Assembly (NCBI GenBank): GCA_903822975.1
Contig: CAIJRD010000002.1
Span: forward strand, 186,001-250,000
Direction of reading: 5' to 3'
DNA: 64,000 bases
Source of the DNA: an uncultured Sinobacteraceae bacterium
GTDB lineage: Bacteria; Pseudomonadota; Gammaproteobacteria; Nevskiales; Nevskiaceae
This document shows, one piece after another, positions 57,871 to 64,000 of the stretch. The translations under genes and the position numbers were made by a program. The notes below the pieces were generated by a model. The model saw only the letters and a program-made list of their open reading frames with translations, searched no databases and was not told the origin of the DNA. Within the stretch, counting starts at the first letter, position 1. Each line of letters begins with the position of its first letter.

Positions 57871-57936
57871 TTGACTCCGAAGCGGTTTCGCGGAGCGGCG
57901 TATGGTGACTTTGGAGATGAGGGGGAGGAGCTGGCC

Positions 57937-58383
57937 ATGAAAATGACCTTCGACTGGCTTATCGCCGTTGGGTTGTCCACGATTTACTTTTTTGGCATAG
58001 CCACTGCACTGGGCTACGTTGCCGGCATGGACCTTCCTTGGTATCCGCTCAAGGGAAAGCCCGCCTGGGACGTCTACGCGCTCCTGAGCTTCGAGGATCT
58101 TGCCACTGTTTTTGCAGTTTCTTCGGCTGTCGCCGCTGGTATAGCACTGCGCTTTCCGGGCCGCGCCTTTACGATCGGTCTGGTCGTTGCAGCACCTACG
58201 GCGCTGTATAGCGCTCGGGACATCTTGCGCGTCCTCGGTGTCGGTTCTGTCTCTGGCGTCGATCTGGGTGTTGAGATCGCGCAATCGGTAGTGCTGCTGT
58301 TTGCTCCAGCCGGCCTGTCGTTGTGCTTCGCGCGACTCATATCCAATCACCTGATTAAGCCAACCGCTAACGCGGCGGCTTAG
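57937..58383 (+). CDS. cassette-array small membrane protein, unknown function
   Basis: This 148-residue protein starts at the ATG at 57937 with a strong ribosome site (GGGGGAGGAG). It has four hydrophobic segments (about residues 7-30, 52-70, 76-95 and 115-137), with few charged residues in between. No family is recognised. Just before its stop, CGCTAA / TTAGCG (58365-58370 and 58380-58385) forms an inverted repeat that may be what remains of an attC. Confidence 0.65.
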   Translation: MKMTFDWLIAVGLSTIYFFGIATALGYVAGMDLPWYPLKGKPAWDVYALLSFEDLATVFAVSSAVAAGIALRFPGRAFTIGLVVAAPTALYSARDILRVLGVGSVSGVDLGVEIAQSVVLLFAPAGLSLCFARLISNHLIKPTANAAA

Positions 58384-58399
58384 CGGAGCGTCGGACCAC

Positions 58400-58735
58400 T
58401 TGACCAATCACTTCGTAGCTAAGATTCAGCTTGCTACCACCGAGGCTGGCGGTCGCAAGGGTCCGCTTGTTTCCGGTGAGTGGCGCACTGTACTTGGTGC
58501 AAAAAACGAGAATTGGTCAGCGCGCCTAACGTTCTCGGACGAACCAATGCCGGGGGACAGCTTTGTAGCCTTTGTCGAGCTTTTACGGTCTGATATTGCC
58601 CTGGGTTTCTTTCCGGTTGGAGCCGAGTTCACAGTTTGGGAGGGCAGTGTCAAAGCAGTTGGTCGGGTCATCTCGCTTGCGGCCCAACCTGCAATTCAAC
58701 CGAAAGCGCCGGCATCCGGCCAGCCGTCGGATTAA
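58400..58735 (+). CDS. free-standing homologue of EF-Tu domain III
   Basis: This 111-residue protein starts at TTG 58400, four bases after a GTCGGAC core. By eye it follows the C-terminal beta-barrel of EF-Tu: 'KIQLATTEAGGRKGPLVSG' parallels EF-Tu 'EVYILSKDEGGRHTPFFKG', 'MPGDSFVAFVELL' parallels 'MPGDNIKMVVTLI', and 'GAEFTVWEGSVKAVGRVI' parallels 'GLRFAIREGGRTVGAGVV'. There is no GTPase domain or domain II. In EF-Tu this barrel contacts tRNA, EF-Ts and several inhibitors. A decoy or binding role is possible but speculative. The tail (from about residue 95) is Pro/Ala-rich. Confidence 0.75.
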   Translation: MTNHFVAKIQLATTEAGGRKGPLVSGEWRTVLGAKNENWSARLTFSDEPMPGDSFVAFVELLRSDIALGFFPVGAEFTVWEGSVKAVGRVISLAAQPAIQPKAPASGQPSD

Positions 58736-58750
58736 CATCGGAAGTTGAGG
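58682..58750 (+). other. degenerate attC candidate
   Basis: R''-like GCCCAAC (58682-58688) and R'-like GTTGAGG (58744-58750) lie 69 bases apart. The inner parts can pair imperfectly (AACCGA with TCGG-A-TT), but canonical L boxes are missing. It overlaps the 3' end of the preceding gene. Confidence 0.4.
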
Positions 58751-58759
58751 GCGAAGTAC

Positions 58760-59143
58760 ATGAATCAGGAACAATACAGGCAAGCATTGGATGCGATGCC
58801 TCCTTATGCGCGATCTCAGTTTTTGTGCCACCTTGGTCACAGTCTTACGGTCGCAGGTCGTTGCGCATACGAATTTCAGGCGCCTGGAGTGACCGATCGT
58901 GATTTACTTCGAGACTTAAACGAAATTCACCATCGCCTTTACCCCCAAATTGGCAGACTCATAAAAGCGGAGGAACTTGCGTTCGATACAGCGTCGCTCG
59001 CCTCTTGGCTCGAGGGGGTAGACCGGCCGAAGGAGTTCCAGGCAGCGTGTCAGTATGCATTCGAACAATGCCTCGCATACGCTGAAGCGAATCCGCCAAC
59101 TCGCTCAAGCGGAAGTCGCCCGGAGCCTGGTAGTTCCGATTAA
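58760..59143 (+). CDS. cassette-array protein, unknown function
   Basis: This 127-residue protein is read from the ATG at 58760; a TTG at 58745 lies inside the putative attC core. It is helical and acidic, with 'YARSQFLCHLGHSLTVAGR', 'LLRDLNEIHHRLYPQIGRL' and 'FQAACQYAFEQCLAYA'. No signal peptide, membrane segment or known family is seen. It is followed by an attC-like segment and the arr-type gene. Confidence 0.6.
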   Translation: MNQEQYRQALDAMPPYARSQFLCHLGHSLTVAGRCAYEFQAPGVTDRDLLRDLNEIHHRLYPQIGRLIKAEELAFDTASLASWLEGVDRPKEFQAACQYAFEQCLAYAEANPPTRSSGSRPEPGSSD

Positions 59144-59156
59144 TTCTGCGTTGGCC
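59094..59156 (+). other. degenerate attC candidate
   Basis: CGCCAAC (59094-59100) and GTTGGCC (59150-59156) are near-complementary (6 of 7). CGGAA / TTCCG inside forms a short stem. Spacing is 63 bases. The boxes deviate from consensus at one or two positions each. Confidence 0.4.
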
Positions 59157-59175
59157 TATCGAGGAGTCATTGAAC

Positions 59176-59625
59176 ATGGACGTGAACAATGACGAGTGGA
59201 TTCCAGTCTCCCACGAGAATTGTGAATCTGCGAGTGGGCCGTTCTATCACGGGACAGAGGCCAAGTTGTCGATAGGCGACCTGCTGATCTCTGGACGTCC
59301 ATCCACCTTCGAGGAAGGCCGTATTTCGAATCACATCTACTTCTCTACTCGGATGGAAGCCGCTATCTGGGGAGCGATGCTTGCAATGTCGTTGGCGGGT
59401 TTGGCGGGACGGGGTCACATCTTCGTCGTCGAACCGATTGGGCCATTCGAGGACGACCCGAATCTGACGAACAAAAAAGTCCCGGGAAACCCGACGCGGT
59501 CCTATCGCACTCGCGAACCCATCGGGATCGTCGGCGCGGTCGAAGACTGGGTCGGTCACCCCAGAGGCATCTTCCTCGCGGTCAACTTGATATCGCCTCA
59601 CTTCAATATCAATACTCCGAGTTAA
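59176..59625 (+). CDS. arr: Arr-family NAD-dependent rifamycin ADP-ribosyltransferase
   Basis: This 149-residue protein is read from the ATG at 59176 with GAGGAG nine bases upstream. 'GPFYHGTEAKLSIGDLL' (His about 25), 'SNHIYFSTRMEAAIWGA' (Tyr about 55) and 'VVEPIGPFEDDPNLTNKK' followed by 'PGNPTRSYRTREP' match the Arr family, including the expected His, Tyr and Asp. 'IVGAVEDW' follows. Arr enzymes ADP-ribosylate rifampicin and are well-known integron cargo. The last 20 residues diverge from other Arr proteins and run into an attC-like hairpin, so the C-terminus may be altered. Activity cannot be judged from sequence. Confidence 0.88.
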   Translation: MDVNNDEWIPVSHENCESASGPFYHGTEAKLSIGDLLISGRPSTFEEGRISNHIYFSTRMEAAIWGAMLAMSLAGLAGRGHIFVVEPIGPFEDDPNLTNKKVPGNPTRSYRTREPIGIVGAVEDWVGHPRGIFLAVNLISPHFNINTPS

Positions 59626-59627
59626 GT
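59580..59627 (+). other. degenerate attC candidate at the end of arr
   Basis: GGTCAAC (59580-59586), then the perfect inverted repeat TTGATAT / ATATCAA (59587-59593 and 59606-59612), and GTTAAGT (59621-59627), which fits GTTRRRY. It is short (48 bases) and overlaps the arr stop. It lies 8 bases before the next gene start. Confidence 0.4.
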
Positions 59628-59635
59628 GCATTAGC

Positions 59636-60130
59636 ATGCGCTCCATCTTCGCACTGCTTCTCTTTATAGCGACGCTAATAGCGCTCGTTGCGTCTGTGGA
59701 ATACTCAGATCGGTATGGACTGAGTTCGGATGTGGAAGATTGGTCCTGTAGTGCGGGAGAATGCAAAGTTCGGGTCGAAATGCGGAGTACAAGAAAGACT
59801 GCTACCTCGGTTGGATTGCGTTTGTCCGTTCGTAGACTAACCCGCTATCCCGTCGGGAACCAGATTGCGGCGCGCGTGTTTTATGGGAAGCTGTTGCCCG
59901 GAGAAACCCGGGTTCAAGACTTTTCGCTTCCCTATGCAGTAAACCCGCTTATTGGTAATAAGCTACTGCGTTCACTATTTTCCTTGGGCGTTTATGCTGA
60001 TATTTTTGAATCAAAAAGGCCCGTTTTACAGCTAGACTTTTTGCCAATCGACACAGCACTACAACAGCTGCGATGGCTCCATAGTCGGCGGAATAATGTC
60101 ATTGCCGAAACCCCGAGTAGTGAAAATTGA
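59636..60130 (+). CDS. membrane-anchored protein, unknown function
   Basis: This 164-residue protein has an N-terminal hydrophobic segment (about residues 3-20, 'IFALLLFIATLIALVASV'), likely an uncleaved anchor or signal. The rest is beta-rich with two Cys close together ('WSCSAGECKV', probably a disulfide) and Arg-rich strands. No family is recognised. Its start lies 8 bases after a GTTAAGT core, so it could be the last cassette, but no attC is seen after its stop. A weak hairpin (AGCGCC / GGCGCT, 60142-60167) follows. Confidence 0.6.
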   Translation: MRSIFALLLFIATLIALVASVEYSDRYGLSSDVEDWSCSAGECKVRVEMRSTRKTATSVGLRLSVRRLTRYPVGNQIAARVFYGKLLPGETRVQDFSLPYAVNPLIGNKLLRSLFSLGVYADIFESKRPVLQLDFLPIDTALQQLRWLHSRRNNVIAETPSSEN

Positions 60131-60204
60131 GCGGCTGACCGAGCGCCTTTTCCAGTTATAGGGCGCTGTTTGCCATGGCGATTCGACCTTGACCGGAGAC
60201 TAAG

Positions 60205-60591
60205 ATGAAGCGAGTGACTGGCATCGGTGGCATCTTCTTCCAGGCGAAGGATCCTGTCGCTTTGCGCGCCTGGTACAAGCAGCATCTCGGTATCGATGTG
60301 CAGGCTTGGGGTGGCACCGCATTCACGTGGTCGGATGCGGCGGGCAATCCAACGACGGGAACAACGGTTTGGTCGATTGGCGCGGCGGGCGGGGACGCCT
60401 TCGCGCCAAGCCAGTCGAGCTTCATGATCAACTACCGTGTGGACGATTTGGTGTCGCTGCTGCAGGCATTGCGCGCAGAAGGTTGTGATGTGCTGGATAA
60501 GACGGATGACTCCGAGTTCGGCAAGTTCGGCTGGGTCATGGACCCGGAAGGGAACAAAGTCGAACTCTGGCAGCCGCCCGAAGGCCAATGA
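60205..60591 (+). CDS. VOC-family (glyoxalase/dioxygenase fold) protein
   Basis: This 128-residue single-module protein has GGAG nine bases before the ATG. 'GIGGIFFQAKDPVALRAWYKQHLGI' is the first beta-alpha unit. 'FGWVMDPEGNKVELWQP' is the typical closing strand, with Glu as a metal ligand. Substrates of such proteins range from methylglyoxal adducts to antibiotics and cannot be predicted. It lies just after the integron relic and is followed by a 12-base tandem repeat. Confidence 0.88.
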   Translation: MKRVTGIGGIFFQAKDPVALRAWYKQHLGIDVQAWGGTAFTWSDAAGNPTTGTTVWSIGAAGGDAFAPSQSSFMINYRVDDLVSLLQALRAEGCDVLDKTDDSEFGKFGWVMDPEGNKVELWQPPEGQ

Positions 60592-60718
60592 AGCTGGATT
60601 CATTCATTGAGGCTGAATATATCTCCTTGCTCATTGGTTGCCTTGCGGACGTTTCGCAGTGCGCATCCGGCGATATGAATGTATCAATGCACGTGACCCT
60701 GCATGAATCAGCCAGCAT

Positions 60719-60838
60719 GAAGTCTTAAGTGGAGTACTAAGTGAAGCCTTAGGAGAAGTCCTAAGTAAAGTCCTAAGTAAAGTCCGAAGTGAAGCCCTAG
60801 GTGAAGTCCTAGCTGAAGCCCTAGCTGAAGCCCTGTGC
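60719..60838 (+). repeat. 12-base tandem repeat, 10 units
   Basis: Ten units run in exact register, with the general form GAAGYCCTARGT (from GAAGTCTTAAGT to GAAGCCCTAGCT). Stops (TAA, TAG) occur on the plus strand. The minus strand reads as a 4-residue repeat but is not judged coding. The array lies 127 bases after the VOC gene stop and 33 bases before the MmcQ/YjbR gene. Confidence 0.93.
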
Positions 60839-60871
60839 GCTTGAATTGCCGCCCACTCGCGGAGTATTCCG

Positions 60872-61225
60872 ATGAACCTTGAGCAAGTTCGCCGTATCGC
60901 CATGGCGCTTCCGTCGGTTACGGAAGAGCCGCACTTCACATCTACCTCGTTCCGTGTGGTCGGCAAGATTTTCGCAACCGCGCCGCCGAGCGGTGAGCAT
61001 CTGCATGTCTTCATCGAGGAGGAGGCGCGCCAGCGTGCGCTGGCGCTCGCGCCGGAAACGCTTGAGATTCTGACCTGGGGCAAAAACGTAGTCGGTATCC
61101 GCGTGATCTTGAAGAACGCATCGCCGGCCCTGGTGAAAGACCTGCTGCTGCAGTCCTGGACCCGCAAGGCACCCAGGCGACTGCTTGCGGAAAGTGCAGC
61201 GGCTGCTCCGCGCGGCAAGGCGTGA
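60872..61225 (+). CDS. MmcQ/YjbR-family protein
   Basis: This 117-residue protein fits the MmcQ/YjbR family (a CyaY-like fold once called DNA-binding). 'VRRIAMALPSVTEEPHFTSTSFRVVGKIFATAPP' gives the typical 'LPxVxExxHFxxxxFRVxGKxFA' start. 'VVGIRVILKNASPALVKDLLLQSWTRKAPRRL' ends it. The biological role is unsettled. It is probably independent of the repeat just upstream. Confidence 0.88.
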   Translation: MNLEQVRRIAMALPSVTEEPHFTSTSFRVVGKIFATAPPSGEHLHVFIEEEARQRALALAPETLEILTWGKNVVGIRVILKNASPALVKDLLLQSWTRKAPRRLLAESAAAAPRGKA

Positions 61226-61358
61226 GCGACGATCGCAAGAAACTGTCAAAAGTTTCAACCGAGCGCTGACTTCCTTTTGAGACAAGGCCCGCGCATGCGT
61301 TATTTGGCGCCGACATGCGAATGAGACAAGATCTGCACATTCACTCAATGCGCTTCTC

Positions 61359-61781
61359 ATGAACGAACTACAACAACGCATCGCGAACAGCTTCGGCGCC
61401 CAGGGCTTGATGGCCACACTGGGTGCCACGCTCGTCTCGGTATCCGAAGGCGAGGTGCATATCGCATTGCCGTATTCCTCGCGACTCGCGCAGCAGCGCG
61501 GTTACGTGCATGCGGGGGCGATCAGCAGCATCGTCGACAGCGCCTGTGGCTACGCTGCTTTGACGAAGGCGCCCGCGGACTGCGACGTCGTGACGGCCGA
61601 ATTCAAAATCAACCTGATGCGACCAGCAATCGGCGAGCATTTCCTTGCGATCGGCAGGGTGCAGAGCGCGGGGAAGCTTTTGACGGTGTGTACCGGAGAA
61701 GTGCGGGCCTTTGCAGGCTCGGCGACTGAGTACAAAGTGGTCGCGCTGATGCAGGCGACGATCGTCAGCATTCGCGCGTGA
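61359..61781 (+). CDS. PaaI-type hot-dog thioesterase
   Basis: This 140-residue protein fits the PaaI/YdiI group. 'GYVHAGAISSIVDSACGYAA' is the helix motif (usually HGGxxxxLxDxAxGxA) with the active Asp, and 'VVTAEFKINLMRPAIGEHFLAIGRV' is the second strand pair. It would hydrolyse acyl-CoA thioesters. It stands in a row of small single-gene units with no clear operon. Confidence 0.87.
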   Translation: MNELQQRIANSFGAQGLMATLGATLVSVSEGEVHIALPYSSRLAQQRGYVHAGAISSIVDSACGYAALTKAPADCDVVTAEFKINLMRPAIGEHFLAIGRVQSAGKLLTVCTGEVRAFAGSATEYKVVALMQATIVSIRA

Positions 61782-61886
61782 AAAAAAGTGATCGGCGCGC
61801 AGATGCGTGCGGAGATGCATCAATAATTGGCCTGCATTGATCGCGCCCGGAGCGCGCGGCGACGATAAACGAGGAGCGGAAGCGCC

Positions 61887-62285
61887 ATGAGCCAGTTGTT
61901 TCGATTCGCGAGTGCGGTCCGGCGCGATCCCGCCGTCGAAGCCTGGATGCAGGCGCATGCCGGGCCCTTGGGTGCGATTGCGCAGTGCTGGTTCGATGTG
62001 ATGCGCGCCTGCGGCAGCGATGTCCACGAGCTGTTGCATGATGGTCATCCAACCGCCTGTGTTGGCGATGCCGCGTTCGGCTATGTGAATGCGTTCAAGG
62101 CGCACGTCGATGTCGGTTTCTTTCGCGGCGCCGAGATTGACGATCCGGAGTCGCTGCTGGAAGGCACGGGCAAGTTCATGCGCCATGTAAAGCTGATGCC
62201 TGAGCGTGCAGTGAACGCGGCGGCGCTGACGAAACTGATCGAAGCGGCCTTCGCCGATATGAAGCAGCGGCTGCAGTCGGAGTAG
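61887..62285 (+). CDS. DUF1801-family protein
   Basis: This 132-residue protein has GAGGAG upstream of the ATG. 'VGDAAFGYVNAFKAHVDVGFFRGAEIDDPESLLEGTGKFMRHVKL' is the conserved core of DUF1801 (YdhG/YobT-like). The function is unknown. It lies between a thioesterase and a non-coding gap before the PQQ dehydrogenase. Confidence 0.85.
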   Translation: MSQLFRFASAVRRDPAVEAWMQAHAGPLGAIAQCWFDVMRACGSDVHELLHDGHPTACVGDAAFGYVNAFKAHVDVGFFRGAEIDDPESLLEGTGKFMRHVKLMPERAVNAAALTKLIEAAFADMKQRLQSE

Positions 62286-62654
62286 TCCACCCGGCGTGTA
62301 AGTTCCGGCGTTCTGGCGCGGCGGCACAGCACCGTTGCTGCCGTTGCATCACTACCCGACAACTACCCTTGAACCCTCTGGCGCCGAGCCTGGCGTATGG
62401 ATCAGCATTCTGCTCGTGTCTGCAGGCAGACGATGGCTGCGCGCGATGGCTGCGCGGCTTTTCATCGGGCATTGCTGTGGTTGAAAAAGGCCGCGCCGGA
62501 TGGCATCGCCTGCGGCCGCGCAGAATGGCATCGCCTGCGGCGCTGGCGCATGATGCGAACGTAGCGGTCCCGGCAATGCTGCTGAATCAAGCTGCCTGCA
62601 AGCCGCCCCAAGGTGCGCCATCGATGCGCACCGAATAAAGCGAGGAGATGCACA
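62286..62654. other. intergenic region, 0.37 kb, with short direct repeats
   Basis: No gene is supported. A 17-base direct repeat, ATGGCATCGCCTGCGGC, occurs at 62500-62516 and 62525-62541, and GATGGCTGCGCG is repeated just upstream. The plus-strand reading 62369-62638 is built on these repeats and has no recognisable content. The promoter of the dehydrogenase gene probably lies here. Confidence 0.55.
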
Positions 62655-64000
62655 GTGAAACTACAAGCATGGGCGCTGGCGGGTGCAGTCGTGGTCGGCA
62701 CTTTTGTCAGCGGAGTGGCGGGCGCTAACAGCGATAAGGCGGCCAAGCATGCCGGCAAGGCGACGGCCAAAGTGGTGGACGCCGCGCGCATTCAGGCCGC
62801 GGATACGGAGCCGGGCAGTTGGATGAGCACCGGCCGCACTTATGGCGAGCAGCGCTTCAGTCCGCTCACCCAGATCAACGCCGATAACGTCGGCAAGCTC
62901 GGCCTCGCGTGGACCTATCGTCTCGATGTCGATCGGGCGACCGAAGGTACGCCGATCGTGGTCGACGGCATCATGTACGTCACCTCGGCCTTCAGCATCG
63001 TCACCGCGCTCGATCCGGTGAGCGGCAAGCAGTTGTGGAAGTACGATCCGAAAGTCTCGCGTGACCGCGATCGCGATGGCTGCTGCGATGTCGCCAATCG
63101 CGGTGTCGCCGTGTGGCAGGGCCGCGTCTACGTCGGCGCCTACGACGGCCGCCTGATCGCGCTCGATGCAAAAACCGGCAGGAAGGTCTGGATCACCGAC
63201 ACCGTGATCGACCACAACCGCAGCTACACCGTCACCGGCGCACCGCGCATCGTCAAAGGTCGCGTGATCATCGGCAACGGCGGCGCCGAACTCGGCGTGC
63301 GCGGCTACGTCTCCGCATACGATGCCAAGACCGGCAAGCTCGACTGGCGCTTCTTCACGGTGCCCGGCGATCCGAAACTGCCGCCCGAGAACAAGGCCAT
63401 GGAAATGGCGCAGAAGACCTGGTTCGGCGATACCTACTGGAAGCAGGGCGGCGGCGGAACGCCGTGGGATTCGATGGCCTACGATCCCGATCTCGATCTG
63501 CTCTATGTCGGCACCGGCAACGGCTCGATGTGGAACCGTGGCGTGCGCAGCGAGGATCACGGCGACAACCTGTTCCTGTCGTCGATCGTCGCGCTTAAGC
63601 CGGAGACCGGCGAATACGTCTGGCACTACCAGACCACGCCGGGCGATAGCTGGGACTACACCGCCACGCAGTCGATCATCCTGGCCGATCTCACCATCAA
63701 CGGCGAAGTGCGCAAGGTGCTGATGCAGGCGCCGAAGAACGCGTTCTTCTACGTCATCGACCGCAAGACCGGTGAACTGCTTTCAGCGGAGAAATATGTC
63801 AACGCCAACTGGGCGAGCAAGGTCGATCTGAAAACCGGTCGGCCGGTCGAAAGTGCGAGCGCCGATTGGTCGCAGAAAGCACAGCTGGTGATCCCCGGGC
63901 CGCTCGGCGGCCACAACTGGCAGCCGATGTCGTTCAGTCCGCAGACCGGCTTGGTCTACATCCCGACGCAGGACGCACCGGCGGTGTATACGCCGAACAA
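62655..64000 (+). CDS. PQQ-dependent methanol/ethanol-family dehydrogenase, 3'-truncated by window edge
   Basis: The reading starts at GTG 62655 (GAGGAG nine bases upstream) and is open to the last base: 448 residues with no stop. A signal peptide ends near 'VAGANS'. '[20 protein letters not shown]' opens the propeller. The vicinal Cys-Cys pair (about 143-144, '[14 protein letters not shown]') is the disulfide over PQQ. Tryptophan-docking repeats follow ('[10 protein letters not shown]', '[15 protein letters not shown]'), and '[24 protein letters not shown]' and '[11 protein letters not shown]' are PQQ-site signatures. Whether a C-terminal haem domain is present cannot be seen. It oxidises primary alcohols in the periplasm. 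Confidence 0.93.
   Translation, partial: MKLQAWALAGAVVVGTFVSGVAGANSDKAAKHAGKATAKVVDAARIQAADTEPGSWMSTGRTYGEQRFSPLTQINADNVGKLGLAWTYRLDVDRATEGTPIVVDGIMYVTSAFSIVTALDPVSGKQLWKYDPKVSRDRDRDGCCDVANRGVAVWQGRVYVGAYDGRLIALDAKTGRKVWITDTVIDHNRSYTVTGAPRIVKGRVIIGNGGAELGVRGYVSAYDAKTGKLDWRFFTVPGDPKLPPENKAMEMAQKTWFGDTYWKQGGGGTPWDSMAYDPDLDLLYVGTGNGSMWNRGVRSEDHGDNLFLSSIVALKPETGEYVWHYQTTPGDSWDYTATQSIILADLTINGEVRKVLMQAPKNAFFYVIDRKTGELLSAEKYVNANWASKVDLKTGRPVESASADWSQKAQLVIPGPLGGHNWQPMSFSPQTGLVYIPTQDAPAVYTPN

Larger units (their letters stand above)
56280..59627 (+). mobile_element. decayed chromosomal integron cassette array
   Basis: From 56280, beside the intI remnant, six small genes of unrelated function run on the plus strand in close succession. 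Most have a GTTRRRY-like core a few bases before the start: GTTGGGC 56280, GTTAGAC 57524, GTCGGAC 58390, GTTGAGG 58744, GTTGGCC 59150, GTTAAGT 59621. The first attC is complete. The other junctions are degenerate. Cargo includes an Arr-type ADP-ribosyltransferase, a common integron cassette product. Without a working integrase this is a relic or a cluster of attC lacking integrase. The right border is uncertain and may reach about 60130. Confidence 0.8.

Noticed and set aside
60131-60204. attC after the last array gene
   Set aside because: GTTATAG and a short AGCGCC/GGCGCT stem are present, but neither box fits the attC consensus; the array border is left open.
62369-62638. 89-codon plus-strand ORF before the PQQ dehydrogenase
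   Set aside because: It is built over short direct repeats, with no family and no supported start.

Overview
This 64 kb window is chromosomal DNA from a GC-rich gammaproteobacterium. The best guess is a member of the Xanthomonadales or Nevskiales, inferred from the gene orders dapD-glnD-map / rpsB-tsf-pyrH-frr-uppS-cdsA-rseP-bamA-skp-lpxD-fabZ-lpxA-lpxB-rnhB-dnaE-accA, the filamentous-haemagglutinin-type exoprotein and the chromosomal integron cassettes. No species can be named from the sequence alone.

Layout. (1) 1-15.0 kb is a surface-protein locus: the 3' part of a putative porin, a periplasmic coiled-coil protein, a YbjN-like protein, a small secreted protein, a 37-copy octanucleotide tandem repeat, and a giant two-partner-secretion exoprotein of about 3,900 residues. 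No TpsB transporter is visible. (2) 15.2-18.5 kb holds a PstS-like phosphate-binding protein and a phytase-like secreted esterase. Each is preceded by a weak Pho-box-like sequence and followed by a strong terminator. (3) 18.5-31.1 kb is an exopolysaccharide/capsule region: two GT4 glycosyltransferases, a sulfotransferase, two alpha/beta hydrolases, an ABC export operon (KpsE, KpsM and KpsT types plus a secreted protein of unknown function), an HU-like protein, a small membrane protein and a Wza/KpsD-type lipoprotein. (4) 31.3-31.9 kb has a small Cys-rich protein and tRNA-Pro(TGG). (5) 32-55.6 kb is the conserved housekeeping block for lysine/PII metabolism, translation, undecaprenyl-PP and phospholipid synthesis, BamA, lipid A synthesis, replication and fatty acid synthesis. 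dxr, which commonly sits between cdsA and rseP, is absent. (6) 55.8-60.1 kb is a decayed chromosomal integron: an N-terminal fragment of an IntI integrase on the minus strand, then a same-strand array of small unrelated genes. The first cassette has matching ends and a textbook attC. Cargo includes an Arr-type rifamycin ADP-ribosyltransferase and a free-standing homologue of EF-Tu domain III. (7) 60.2-64 kb has small accessory enzymes (VOC, MmcQ/YjbR, thioesterase, DUF1801) and the 5' part of a PQQ-dependent alcohol dehydrogenase that runs off the window.

Three unrelated minisatellites are present: 37 x 8 bp before the exoprotein, 6 x 34 bp starting inside the lpxB stop region, and 10 x 12 bp after the VOC gene. 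The most noteworthy items are the integron relic with its cargo, the octamer array before the giant adhesin, and the missing dxr.
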